Positions 1 through 5,688 are shown, counted from the stretch's first letter. The stretch is 5,798 nt of DNA from Thermoplasmata archaeon (GCA_021161085.1 JAGHBH010000015.1:1-5798), one strand, 5' to 3'. Notes: generated by a model not told the origin, from the sequence alone. Translations and numbers: made by a program.

Positions 1-265
1 CCTCCTGCCCCTTGGCGGAGCCCACACCCACGTAGCCGTCGCCGTTTCCCACGGCCACGGTCACCGAGAAACGCACCCTCCTGCCGGAGTCCGTCATCCT
101 CTGGACCATGTTCACGTCCAGAACCACGTCCTCCATCTCCGGAAGGAGAACGTCCACTATCTCCGGTTCCCTGAGGGGGAGGCCGCTGTGCAGCGCATCG
201 TGGATGTTGTCTATCTTTCCTTCCCGTACAAGCCTACCCAGCTTGGTCTTCGGCTCCCATTCCAT
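1..265 (-). CDS. rpsE: 30S ribosomal protein uS5 (S5), 5' part only
   Basis: This is the N-terminal 88 codons of archaeal uS5; the gene runs off the window at position 1, so its 3' part is missing. uS5 is a small-subunit protein near the mRNA entry side that contributes to decoding accuracy. The visible protein starts [18 protein letters not shown] and contains the archaeal uS5 stretches [19 protein letters not shown] (residues 33-51) and [13 protein letters not shown] (54-66), then [15 protein letters not shown], the start of the S5 RNA-binding fold. The ATG at 265-263 lies 2 nt after the uL18 stop. GGAGG at 277-273, inside the end of uL18, is 7 nt upstream, so the two genes are probably translationally coupled. 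In other archaea uL30, uL15 and secY follow, but they are outside this window. Confidence 0.96.
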   Translation of the reverse strand, partial: MEWEPKTKLGRLVREGKIDNIHDALHSGLPLREPEIVDVLLPEMEDVVLDVNMVQRMTDSGRRVRFSVTVAVGNGDGYVGVGSAKGQE

Positions 266-267
266 AC

Positions 268-903
268 TCAGGCCTCCTTCTTAGCGGTAGCGTTCTTTGC
301 GGTCTTCTCTCCGGACGTTTTTCCCGGGGTGCCGGGGGTGCCGGAGGTTTTCTTTCCGGCGGGTTTTGCGGGTTTGGCGGCCGCCACGCCGGCACCCCCG
401 CCCGTCATCCTGTCTATGTTCTCCTTGACCTTCACGAACAGGGCCTCCACCTCGGCCCCGATGTGCTTTCCCGTGATCCTCTCCTCATCGGGGAGAACGT
501 CCTCCGAGTGGGGGATCTCCACGCCGGCGTCCACCATGCCCTTGAGGGCGCTGAATAGCTTGCCTCCCGGATGGGGGTGGGCCAGTCCTATGTCCAGAAC
601 GGCCTCTTTTATGCCTGCGGCCAGGGCTCTCTTGCCCGCCAGATAGCCTGTCAGATACGCTCCGGGCACGTTGGCTCCTATCCTGTTCCATCCCATCTTT
701 CTGAGATGCAGGGAGGTGGTGGTGGAGAGTATCCTGTCGCCCGTCGGACGGAACTCCACGAACTGCACACGGATGTGCCGGGAACTCTTCCTGACCACCG
801 CCCTGGGCATCCTGGACTTCAACAGAGCCCTCCTGCGCCTGTAATCCGTCTTTCCCTCCCTCCTTCTCCGGAAGGGAACCCTGTATCTCGGTCCGGTGGC
901 CAT
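268..903 (-). CDS. rplR: 50S ribosomal protein uL18 (L18) with low-complexity C-terminal tail
   Basis: Archaeal/eukaryotic-type uL18 (eukaryotic L5 family), a 5S rRNA-binding protein of the large-subunit central protuberance, where it works with uL5. The 211-residue product starts [24 protein letters not shown]. It carries the family stretches [14 protein letters not shown] (about 46-59), [23 protein letters not shown] (71-93) and [20 protein letters not shown] (103-122), plus a late [18 protein letters not shown] segment (132-149). The globular part ends near residue 167. The last 44 or so residues are a Gly/Ala/Lys/Pro/Thr tail with TPGTPGK and repeated KTSG words, absent from the conserved core. 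The ATG overlaps the eL19 stop by one base (TGATG), and GGAGGT at 917-912 lies 8 nt upstream. The tail is inferred to be disordered and rRNA-contacting. Confidence 0.96.
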   Translation of the reverse strand: MATGPRYRVPFRRRREGKTDYRRRRALLKSRMPRAVVRKSSRHIRVQFVEFRPTGDRILSTTTSLHLRKMGWNRIGANVPGAYLTGYLAGKRALAAGIKEAVLDIGLAHPHPGGKLFSALKGMVDAGVEIPHSEDVLPDEERITGKHIGAEVEALFVKVKENIDRMTGGGAGVAAAKPAKPAGKKTSGTPGTPGKTSGEKTAKNATAKKEA

Positions 904-1361
904 CAGCTCTCACCTCCCCTTATCTTTCCCTCGGCCGCCAGATGCGACTCCAGGTGAGCGGTGTTCTTGAAGGTCCCGCCCTTGGCCAGACGGTAGTATC
1001 TTCTGTAAGTGCTCCGGTCTATCTCACCGGAATCACGGAGCTCCCTCAGGCGGCGGCGTATGGGGCGGATGGTGTTCATCCACCTCTCCTTCTTGGTCAG
1101 CCTGGCATACTTCCTGCCCTTCCTGCTGCCCGGTCCCCTGCGCTTTCCCTTCATTTTCTGCAGCCGGACCATCCTGGCCCTGCCACGGGAGACGCCCTTC
1201 TTCTGCCGCGCCTTTATGACACCCTCGTTTATGAGATACCTGATGTCGTCCCTGCTGACGGCCTCGTAGACCATATCCATGGCCGAGGGGTCTATGTAGA
1301 CACGGTTCACGCCGCACCCGAGTATCTCCGCCGCGAGCCGTCTCTTGTTCCTGAGGTCCAT
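903..1361 (-). CDS. rpl19e: 50S ribosomal protein eL19 (L19e)
   Basis: eL19 is an archaeal and eukaryotic large-subunit protein with a long, very basic helical extension that threads through rRNA. The 152-residue product shows the family N-terminus MDLRNKRRLAAEILGCGVNRVYIDP and then a DDIRYLINEGVI segment (38-49). A Lys/Arg-rich linker with KGVSRGRARM and RRGPGSRKGRKYAR follows (about 55-87), then the C-terminal helical part WMNTIRPIRRRLRELRDSGEI. Length and order are typical. Another in-frame ATG occurs two codons upstream at 1367, overlapping the eL32 stop as ATGA, but GGAGGT at 1375-1370 is only 2 nt from it. The same SD is 8 nt from the ATG at 1361, which also gives the usual family start (MDL). 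I therefore chose 1361, 2 nt after the eL32 stop. Confidence 0.96.
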   Translation of the reverse strand: MDLRNKRRLAAEILGCGVNRVYIDPSAMDMVYEAVSRDDIRYLINEGVIKARQKKGVSRGRARMVRLQKMKGKRRGPGSRKGRKYARLTKKERWMNTIRPIRRRLRELRDSGEIDRSTYRRYYRLAKGGTFKNTAHLESHLAAEGKIRGGES

Positions 1362-1363
1362 GT

Positions 1364-1963
1364 TCATCCACCTCCGTTGAGCACCCGTATCTTCTTCTTC
1401 TCGGCGGCTGCGATTATGGCCTCCCGCTTCTTCGTCCCCACCCCGTGGGCTATCCGGGCGGCCTCGACCTTGGGGTCTATCCTGTTCAGGTCGGCGGGGT
1501 TATGCACCAGCACCTCCCTGAAACCGGAGGGATGGAGGCCCCTGGCCAGGGAGGGAGAGCCGTAGCCCACCCTCACCCTGGGGGGACGGTATCTCTTGTT
1601 TATCCGCATCTTGGAGTGCAATCCCTTCGGCCGCCTCCACTTCTCTCCCAGCTTCTTGTACCGGGACCACTCCTGACGTCTGAACTTCGGCTCCTTCTTC
1701 TTGCGTTCCCTGCGGAGTTCCAGCATGGCCTTGACGTCCTCCGGTAGCTCGGGTTTCCGCTTCCGCAGGCTCCTGGGCTTCTCGTCCACTATCTTGACCT
1801 TCTTGCCTTTCTTCCCGGAGCCTTCCTTCTTCGCTCCGCCGGAACCCCCTGTCTTCGCTCCCTTGCCCTTCCCCTCGTTCGGGGTCTCCGGCCCTCCCTC
1901 GGGCTTTTCGGGAGTCTCTTCCGGGTTGCTGTCCTTCACCTTCCTGTTCTCATCGTCAGCCAT
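1364..1963 (-). CDS. rpl32e: 50S ribosomal protein eL32 (L32e) with long low-complexity N-terminal extension
   Basis: eL32 is an archaeal/eukaryotic large-subunit protein. In this 199-residue product the conserved part spans roughly residues 79-199. It includes RRERKKKEPKFRRQEWSRYK, then EKWRRPKGLHSKMR (107-120), the KRYRPPRVRVGYGSP stretch (123-137), and HPSGFREVLVHNPADL (144-159) followed by GVGTKKREAIIAAAEKKKIRVLN. The first 75 or so residues are an unusual leader, acidic and Glu/Pro-rich at first (residues 1-30), then Gly/Lys-rich (31-56), with no recognisable fold. The ATG at 1963 is 4 nt past the uL6 stop and has a GGGAG SD 7 nt upstream. The frame could open at 1996, but that would overlap uL6 by 29 nt and lacks support. 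The SD favours the extension being truly translated. Confidence 0.94.
   Translation of the reverse strand: MADDENRKVKDSNPEETPEKPEGGPETPNEGKGKGAKTGGSGGAKKEGSGKKGKKVKIVDEKPRSLRKRKPELPEDVKAMLELRRERKKKEPKFRRQEWSRYKKLGEKWRRPKGLHSKMRINKRYRPPRVRVGYGSPSLARGLHPSGFREVLVHNPADLNRIDPKVEAARIAHGVGTKKREAIIAAAEKKKIRVLNGGG
1370..1375 (-). promoter_or_regulatory. Shine-Dalgarno site of eL19, deciding the start
   Basis: GGAGGT within the last codons of eL32 is 2 nt from the first in-frame ATG (1367) and 8 nt from the second (1361). The second spacing is the functional one and agrees with the family N-terminus. Confidence 0.8.
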
Positions 1964-1967
1964 GGGA

Positions 1968-2504
1968 TCACTCCCTGGATATGAGGTATATTCCATCCTG
2001 GAACACCCTTGGGTCGTAGCCCTTTATCCTGGTCGCCTGCTCTATGTTGGCCATGGTCTGGCCGACCTTTTCTTTATCCACGCCTTCTATTATTATCTGG
2101 TCGCCCTTGACGGACACCTTGGTGCCCTCCACTATCCTGGCCTTTCTCGGGCTCTTCTCTCCCACGAAGTTGTCTATTATCACCTGGTCGCCCTTGACGG
2201 ACACCTTCACCGGGAAGTGGGCGTACACCAGTTTCATCCTGTAGGTGAATCCCTGGGTGACGCCCTTCAGCATGTTCTTCACATGGGCCTCCCAGGTGCC
2301 CACCAGGGCCTTCTCCCTCTTCCTGGGCAGATCGGTGAATATCACTATCTCGCCGTTCTCGTGGGAGAGGGAGAGCTTGGGGTCGTTGAACCTCCTGGTT
2401 ATCTCCCCCTTCTCGCCCTTGACCGAGAGTATGTTGTCCTGTAGTGTGATGGTGACGCCCTCGGGCACGGGGATCCTCTTCTCGATGTATGCTGCGATCG
2501 GCAT
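1968..2504 (-). CDS. rplF: 50S ribosomal protein uL6 (L6)
   Basis: uL6 has two related alpha/beta domains and sits near the factor-binding and sarcin-ricin region of the large subunit. The 178-residue product has the usual archaeal length. Domain 1 (about 1-85) contains IPVPEGVTITLQDNILSVKG and LVGTWEAHVKNMLKGVTQGF. Domain 2 (about 86-170) contains the archaeal stretches DNFVGEKSPRKARI (111-124) and KVGQTMANIEQATRIKGYDP, ending RVFQDGIYL. The word KVSVKGDQ occurs twice in domain 2 (100-107 and 129-136), encoded by a near-identical DNA repeat. An in-frame GTG at 2513 would add three residues, but that GTG is part of the SD GAGGTGAT. The ATG at 2504 is correctly spaced and gives the usual N-terminus, MPIAAYIEKRIPVPEG. 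The gap to uS8 is 10 nt. Confidence 0.97.
   Translation of the reverse strand: MPIAAYIEKRIPVPEGVTITLQDNILSVKGEKGEITRRFNDPKLSLSHENGEIVIFTDLPRKREKALVGTWEAHVKNMLKGVTQGFTYRMKLVYAHFPVKVSVKGDQVIIDNFVGEKSPRKARIVEGTKVSVKGDQIIIEGVDKEKVGQTMANIEQATRIKGYDPRVFQDGIYLISRE
2086..2207 (-). repeat. Near-identical 35-bp direct repeat inside uL6
   Basis: Positions 2086-2120 and 2173-2207 are direct copies 87 bp apart (29 codons, in frame), matching at 33 of 35 positions; the last 24 bp (2097-2120 and 2184-2207) are identical. Both encode KVSVKGDQ followed by V/I-I-I in domain 2 of uL6. The matching protein words fall at residues 100-110 and 129-139. Confidence 0.9.
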
Positions 2505-2508
2505 GTGT

Positions 2509-2516
2509 ATCACCTC
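2509..2516 (-). promoter_or_regulatory. Shine-Dalgarno site of uL6, deciding the start
   Basis: GAGGTGAT overlaps the uS8 stop codon and ends 4 nt before the ATG at 2504; counted from GAGGT the spacing is 7 nt. The in-frame GTG at 2513-2511 is contained in this SD, so it cannot also serve well as initiator. This places the uL6 start at 2504. Confidence 0.8.
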
Positions 2517-2904
2517 AATAGACGAAACCCAGGAGACGGCCTCCTATGCCCATCTCCCTTGCCTTGGTGTGACTCATCACTCCCCGGTTGGTGGATATGA
2601 TTATCACACCGAAATCCTGGGCGGGCAGGTATCTCTTCTCGAACTTGGCCATATCCCTCCTGGAAACGGCATATCTGGGTTTTATGACACCGCAGTTGTT
2701 TATCCTGCCGTTGAGGAGGACCTTGAACATTCCGCCCCTTCCGTCCTCGATGTATTCGAACTGGCTGATGTAGCTGTGGTCGGCCATGACCTTGAGCACC
2801 CGGCCTATGAGCTTGGAGGCGGGCCTGAGATAGCACTCCCTCTTACCGGCCCTCTGGGCGTTCTTCAAGGCCACCAGCGCATCGTTCAATGGGTCGTGCT
2901 GCAT
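2515..2904 (-). CDS. rpsH: 30S ribosomal protein uS8 (S8)
   Basis: uS8 binds helix 21 of 16S rRNA early in small-subunit assembly; in some organisms it is also a translational repressor of this operon. The 129-residue product is full length. It begins [21 protein letters not shown], a typical archaeal uS8 start, and continues through a winged-helix-like N-domain with [14 protein letters not shown] (27-40) and the [13 protein letters not shown] segment (68-80). The C-domain contains [22 protein letters not shown], with the rRNA-binding STxxGVMSH motif at 104-112, and ends GGRLLGFVY. The ATG at 2904 has GGAGGT at 2916-2911, 6 nt upstream, overlapping the uS14 stop. The reading frame stays open to 3018, but that part overlaps uS14 in another frame and has no uS8 similarity. 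I see no hairpin resembling a uS8 autoregulatory target. Confidence 0.97.
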   Translation of the reverse strand: MQHDPLNDALVALKNAQRAGKRECYLRPASKLIGRVLKVMADHSYISQFEYIEDGRGGMFKVLLNGRINNCGVIKPRYAVSRRDMAKFEKRYLPAQDFGVIIISTNRGVMSHTKAREMGIGGRLLGFVY

Positions 2905-2915
2905 ACTCGAACCTC

Positions 2916-3071
2916 CTAGGAATACTTCTTGAACCCTATCTCGGGGGCTATCTCCCTGAAACACTGCCTGCAGAGATGTAGACCATATCTCCTTATGATG
3001 CCTCTCTTCCTCCCGCATCTCATGCAGCCTTCCTTCCTTCCGAACTTCTTAACGGGGTGAGCGGGTTTCAC
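2916..3071 (-). CDS. rpsN: 30S ribosomal protein uS14 (S14), zinc-binding type
   Basis: This short gene encodes 51 residues starting from GTG. uS14 binds in the head of the small subunit. The protein reads [19 protein letters not shown] after the start residue and contains a zinc-ribbon pattern, Cys16-x2-Cys19 and Cys34-x2-Cys37 (CMRC and CRQC), separated by a basic segment [13 protein letters not shown]. It ends [13 protein letters not shown]. Length and cysteine spacing match the archaeal/eukaryotic uS14 (eukaryotic S29) family. The GTG overlaps the uL5 stop by 4 nt (GTGA). It is preceded by GGAGGTGAT at 3083-3075, an unbroken 9-nt match to the consensus 3' end of archaeal 16S rRNA, which fixes the start. 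The only internal ATG, codon 17, would delete the first zinc cysteine. uS8 follows after 11 nt. Confidence 0.96.
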   Translation of the reverse strand: MKPAHPVKKFGRKEGCMRCGRKRGIIRRYGLHLCRQCFREIAPEIGFKKYS

Positions 3072-3781
3072 TCTATCACCTCCACGTTGAACTTCCTCTT
3101 CACGAACTCCATCCCCTCCTCCCTGGTTATCCTGTGCCGGTGGGGAATCCTTCTCTTCATGATCCGCCGGTCGGCGACCCTCCTGCCCCCCTTCCTCTTC
3201 AGGACGGCGCTTATGTCCATGCCGAAGATACCTATCTCAGGGTCATACTTCATGTCCTTGAAATCCGTGTAATCCCGTATTCCGAAGGAGAAGTTTCCCT
3301 CCTGGTCGAAGGAATAGGACATGATCTTGTTCTGCATCACCCAGAACGCCCTCTCCAGGAACTCCTCGGCCTTCTTCCCCCGGAGCGTGACCTTGGTGCC
3401 TATCTCCATGCCCTTCCGTATTCCGAGGTCCTTGTTGGTGGTCTTGGAGATGGTGTGCACGGGCTTCTGTCCGCCCAGCAGCTCCAGCACCCTGTCCGCC
3501 CTGAGCAGACGCTCGCCGGCCTCCCCCACGCCGATGTTTATCACCACCTTGTCCAGGACTATCTCCCTCATGGGGTTCTTCGGGACGGCGGGAGCCTTCG
3601 CCTCTTTCTTCTCCTCCCCGGCCTTTTCTATCCGGGGCTTTGGCCTCGGGGGTCTCACGTGGGGGATGTACTCCACCACGCCGCCTATGGCGCCCACGGG
3701 CTGCTCTCCTCCCCCAGGCGTGGCGCCATCCTCCACCGGCCCTTTTGCCTTCGCCGCATCCTCTCCGGTCTCTCCCGTCAT
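3068..3781 (-). CDS. rplE: 50S ribosomal protein uL5 (L5) with about 68-residue N-terminal extension
   Basis: uL5 binds 5S rRNA in the central protuberance and contacts P-site tRNA and the small-subunit head. The conserved archaeal domain starts near residue 69 ([24 protein letters not shown]). It continues with [24 protein letters not shown] (101-124) and [18 protein letters not shown] (128-145), then [11 protein letters not shown] and [23 protein letters not shown]. This core is about 169 residues, near normal family length. The first 68 residues form an added low-complexity segment: Gly/Glu/Ala-rich, then a Pro/Arg stretch (about 36-52, [13 protein letters not shown]), then a charged [12 protein letters not shown] linker. 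The ATG at 3781 overlaps the eS4 stop (ATGA) and has GGAGGT 9 nt upstream. The internal Met at residue 71 has no SD, so the long form is favoured. Confidence 0.95.
   Translation of the reverse strand: MTGETGEDAAKAKGPVEDGATPGGGEQPVGAIGGVVEYIPHVRPPRPKPRIEKAGEEKKEAKAPAVPKNPMREIVLDKVVINIGVGEAGERLLRADRVLELLGGQKPVHTISKTTNKDLGIRKGMEIGTKVTLRGKKAEEFLERAFWVMQNKIMSYSFDQEGNFSFGIRDYTDFKDMKYDPEIGIFGMDISAVLKRKGGRRVADRRIMKRRIPHRHRITREEGMEFVKRKFNVEVIE
3075..3083 (-). promoter_or_regulatory. Shine-Dalgarno site of uS14 (9-nt full match)
   Basis: GGAGGTGAT lies 6 nt (counted from GGAGGT) upstream of the GTG start of uS14, inside the end of the uL5 gene. It matches the complement of the consensus archaeal 16S 3' end over nine bases, the longest such match in the window. 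It may compensate for the GTG start and the overlap with uL5. Confidence 0.85.
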
Positions 3782-4488
3782 GTGACACTCACCTCCGGCA
3801 GGGATATCTCCGGCTTCGCCTTCCCTATGACGAAGACGTTGCGCCTGACGGTCCTGAACTTCTCCTTGAACACCACCGGCGGGTCCTTCTCCCCGGTGTC
3901 CCTGGAAAATCTCTCTATCACGGACACCTTGCCCCTGTGCCTCCCACCTATTATCATCGCTATGCTGCCGCCGGTGAGGGGATAGTGGGCCAGTATCTCC
4001 TGGGATGGGAGGGCTATCTTCAGAACGTCCCCCGTCCTGTAGGCGTCCTTATCCAGCAGGATGTTCCTCCCGTCGTGGAGGTTCAACTGCACCCTTCCGC
4101 CCCTGACGGTGGTCTTGTTCTCTATCCTCACCAGCTTCCACTTGGCCTTCTCGCCGTCTATCCTCACCGGCCTCAGCTTCCCCCTGGCGTCCGGGAGGAT
4201 GCGGAAGTGCTCTCCGGTCTTGGGTATGGACACCACATCCATGACACCCAGGGGACGCTTGTAGTCCCTGGTAGGCTTTCCGTCCACCAGAACCTCGGCG
4301 GCTCCGATTATCCTCTTTGCCTCCCTGGCGGTGGCCGCATAGCCCAGCAGGTCACGTATCAGCAGCCCCAGGGGGATGCTTCTCTCCACGGGATGGGGGC
4401 CCGGGGCCGGTCGTATGGCCCAGGTTGCCCTCTTTCGTTCAATGATCCAGCTCCTGGGAGCCATGAATCTCTTCATGTGTTTGCTCAT
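3778..4488 (-). CDS. rps4e: 30S ribosomal protein eS4 (S4e)
   Basis: eS4 is an archaeal/eukaryotic small-subunit protein with S4-like and KOW-like RNA-binding modules. The 236-residue product has the family N-terminus MSKHMKRFMAPRSW, an S4-like region around residues 41-90 (LGLLIRDLLGYAATAREAKRII then EVLVDGKPTRDYKRPLGVMDV), and a central beta domain (about 91-170) with DGRNILLDKDAYRTGDVL. A KOW-like segment near 172-195 (GGSIAMIIGGRHRGKVSVIE) is followed by a C-terminal part containing NVFVIGKAKPEISLP. Length is normal. The ATG at 4488 overlaps the uL24 stop (ATGA), with GGAGGT at 4502-4497, 8 nt upstream. A second Met at codon 5 is less well spaced. Its place between uL24 and uL5 is the usual archaeal arrangement. 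Confidence 0.97.
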   Translation of the reverse strand: MSKHMKRFMAPRSWIIERKRATWAIRPAPGPHPVERSIPLGLLIRDLLGYAATAREAKRIIGAAEVLVDGKPTRDYKRPLGVMDVVSIPKTGEHFRILPDARGKLRPVRIDGEKAKWKLVRIENKTTVRGGRVQLNLHDGRNILLDKDAYRTGDVLKIALPSQEILAHYPLTGGSIAMIIGGRHRGKVSVIERFSRDTGEKDPPVVFKEKFRTVRRNVFVIGKAKPEISLPEVSVT

Positions 4489-4853
4489 TTCCTACCACCT
4501 CCCAGGCTCTCCAGCTTCGCCTTCCGCCGGGGGTCGGTGAGATCCAGCTTGGTTATCATCACGTTGGAGGGGTCCAGGGGATAGGGCACCTCCGTGCCGT
4601 CCGCCTTGGTGTGGGTCACGCCCTCCACCACTATCTTCCGTGCCTTCGTCCTGACCTCCGCCACCTTCCCCGAGAACCCCTTGAAGGAACCACGCATGAC
4701 CACAACCGTGTCTCCCTTACGCACGGGGAAGGAGCGCACGTTGTACTTCTTTATCAGGCTGCCCTCCAGGTGGGCCGCCATGGCCTTCCTCCTCCTGTGC
4801 AGGGGCAGATTCGCCATCTTCTTCCTCTGTTTCCTAGGCTGTCGTGAAACCAT
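4485..4853 (-). CDS. rplX: 50S ribosomal protein uL24 (L24)
   Basis: Archaeal/eukaryotic-type uL24 (eukaryotic L26 family) is an early 23S-binding assembly protein near the exit-tunnel side of the large subunit. The 122-residue product starts MVSRQPRKQRKKMANLPLHRRRKAM, a typical archaeal start. It has a KOW motif at about 44-70 (VRKGDTVVVMRGSFKGFSGKV) and the family stretches VEGVTHTKADGTEVPYPL (76-93) and PSNVMITKLDLTDPRR (95-110), with a short Gly/Lys end. The ATG at 4853 has GAGG at 4865-4862, 8 nt upstream. A GTG one codon earlier would be only 5 nt from that SD and is less likely. This is the only gene in the window preceded by a sizeable gap (48 nt), and its ATG overlaps the stop of a possible 12-codon ORF as TGATG. 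Confidence 0.96.
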   Translation of the reverse strand: MVSRQPRKQRKKMANLPLHRRRKAMAAHLEGSLIKKYNVRSFPVRKGDTVVVMRGSFKGFSGKVAEVRTKARKIVVEGVTHTKADGTEVPYPLDPSNVMITKLDLTDPRRKAKLESLGGGRK

Positions 4854-4891
4854 CACACATCCCTCGTCTCATACATCACCATGACAGTCAT
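4853..4891 (-). other. Possible 12-codon leader ORF between uL14 and uL24
   Basis: In the 48-nt gap after uL14 there is an ATG-initiated frame encoding MTVMVMYETRDV followed by TGA. It has GAGG at 4903-4900, 8 nt upstream and overlapping the uL14 stop, and its own stop overlaps the uL24 ATG as TGATG. I do not recognise the peptide. It could carry ribosomes across the one wide gap in an otherwise tightly coupled operon, or it could be chance: the gap is short and ATG-rich, and another tiny frame (ATG GAC GTA TGA, 4899-4888) also occurs there. Confidence 0.3.
4861..4865 (-). promoter_or_regulatory. Shine-Dalgarno site of uL24 (weaker than the others)
   Basis: GAGGG is the best SD candidate before uL24; counted from its GAGG, the spacing to the ATG at 4853 is 8 nt. 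It is a shorter match than the GGAGGT found before several other genes here, so uL24 may rely partly on coupling to upstream translation. Confidence 0.55.
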
Positions 4892-4901
4892 ACGTCCATC
4901 C

Positions 4902-5300
4902 TCACACTATGATCGAAGCAACGGCCGCTATCCTCGGCCACCGTTCCGCAGCCTCCCGGGCCACCGGTCCCTTTATCTCCGAGCCCTTGAGGTCTCCCTG
5001 GTCGGTCACTATCACCGCAGCGTTGTCCTCGAACTGGACCGCCGTGCCGTCTGCCCTGAAGAAAGGACGTTTCTGCCGGACTATCACGGCCTTCAGAACC
5101 TGCCTTCGCATCTCGGGGGTTCCCTTCTTGACACTCACCACCAGCATGTCCCCCACACCGGCGCTGGGATACCTTCTCCTTGTGCCCTTGTACTTGGGAA
5201 CCGTTACTATCTGAACCACCTTGGCCCCGGTGTTGTCCACGCACTTGAGCTTGGCGCCCGTGGGAAGTCCCCTGGTCTGTCTTCCAGCAAGCCCCTTCAC
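4902..5300 (-). CDS. rplN: 50S ribosomal protein uL14 (L14)
   Basis: uL14 is a small beta-barrel protein at the subunit interface, where it forms an intersubunit bridge and contacts uL24 and eL19 regions. The 132-residue product is full length for archaea. It shows [21 protein letters not shown] (9-29), [20 protein letters not shown] (41-60) and [19 protein letters not shown] (61-79), then [35 protein letters not shown] (105-124) and a final ASIIV. The start codon is GTG at 5300-5298, 4 nt past the uS17 stop, with GGGGAG at 5313-5308 lying 7 nt upstream. No in-frame ATG lies near the expected N-terminus, and the residues after GTG ([11 protein letters not shown]) match the family start, so GTG is well supported. 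Confidence 0.97.
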   Translation of the reverse strand: MKGLAGRQTRGLPTGAKLKCVDNTGAKVVQIVTVPKYKGTRRRYPSAGVGDMLVVSVKKGTPEMRRQVLKAVIVRQKRPFFRADGTAVQFEDNAAVIVTDQGDLKGSEIKGPVAREAAERWPRIAAVASIIV

Positions 5301-5304
5301 GCTA

Positions 5305-5673
5305 TCACTCCCCTTCCTCCTTCCTCTGGACGACCACGAAGGACACGGTCTTGCTCAGAGGACGGCACTCCCCTATCACCACCCTGTCGCCCACCTCAAC
5401 GCCGAGGCAGGGGGGACAGTGGGCGGGATACCTGCCCTTCCTCTTCTCGTACCTCTCGTACTTCTTGACGTAGAACAACCGCTCTCTCTCCACGACGACG
5501 GTGTTCTTCATCTTCCTGGAAACGACAACACCCTCTATCAGGGTACCTCTGACGGGGAGGTTTCCGTGAAACGGACACTTCGCGTCACTGCAGGTCTCCT
5601 TGGGGACAGGGATGCCCATGCCTATATCCCTGGCCTCCCGGGGTGTTTCCTCAACACTGGCTTTCCTCGCCAT
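5305..5673 (-). CDS. rpsQ: 30S ribosomal protein uS17 (S17)
   Basis: uS17 is a primary 16S rRNA-binding OB-fold protein in the small-subunit body. The 122-residue product carries the archaeal/eukaryotic N-terminal motif [18 protein letters not shown] (26-43). The OB-fold strands follow: [20 protein letters not shown] (45-64), [18 protein letters not shown] (68-85), and [25 protein letters not shown] (91-115), ending with a short acidic tail. Cysteines lie at 28, 33, 86, 89 and 103; the pair in CPPC (86/89) includes one more Cys than I recall for most relatives. Two in-frame ATGs occur, at 5679 and 5673. GGAGG at 5685-5681 is 1 nt from the first and 7 nt from the second, so 5673 is chosen. The gap to rnp1 is 15 nt. 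Confidence 0.96.
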   Translation of the reverse strand: MARKASVEETPREARDIGMGIPVPKETCSDAKCPFHGNLPVRGTLIEGVVVSRKMKNTVVVERERLFYVKKYERYEKRKGRYPAHCPPCLGVEVGDRVVIGECRPLSKTVSFVVVQRKEEGE

Positions 5674-5680
5674 ATCCATT

Positions 5681-5685
5681 CCTCC
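5681..5685 (-). promoter_or_regulatory. Shine-Dalgarno site of uS17, deciding the start
   Basis: GGAGG in the 15-nt rnp1/uS17 gap is 1 nt from the ATG at 5679 and 7 nt from the ATG at 5673. It therefore supports 5673 as the start. Confidence 0.75.
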
Positions 5686-5688
5686 AGC

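Noticed and set aside
485..913. Minus-strand alternative frames within real genes (also 1033-1371, 2510-2836, 3243-3788, 4888-5244, 5396-5578)
   Set aside because: They are out-of-frame readings of uL18, eL19, uS8, uL5, uL14 and uS17 with no recognisable domain or usable SD.
1362..1367. eL19 start at the ATG overlapping the eL32 stop (ATGA)
   Set aside because: The SD is only 2 nt away. The next ATG, two codons on, has 8-nt spacing and the family start MDL.
1964..1996. Earlier ATG for eL32 at 1996
   Set aside because: It would overlap the uL6 coding end; the ATG at 1963 has a GGGAG SD 7 nt upstream and a 4-nt gap from uL6, like neighbouring junctions.
2905..3018. N-terminal extension of uS8 in the same frame
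   Set aside because: It overlaps the zinc-type uS14 gene in another frame, and the SD and family N-terminus both place the uS8 start at 2904.
3569..3571. Internal Met (codon 71) as true start of uL5, which would remove the extension
   Set aside because: No SD precedes it, while the ATG at 3781 has GGAGGT and an ATGA overlap with eS4.
3640..4584. Long plus-strand reading frame of 314 codons, and others such as 1701-2444 and 942-1565
   Set aside because: They lie antisense to well-recognised ribosomal protein genes, have no recognisable domains, and arise because codon bias in GC-rich genes keeps opposite frames open.
4881..4891. 11-bp dyad ATGACaGTCAT in the uL14/uL24 gap, possible operator or hairpin
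   Set aside because: The arms are five bases with a single central base, too short to support a stable hairpin or a specific operator call; chance is likely.
4854..4901. Internal promoter or terminator in the widest gap
   Set aside because: No TATA-like AT-rich box with a BRE element and no T-run are visible on the sense strand; the gap is only 48 nt.
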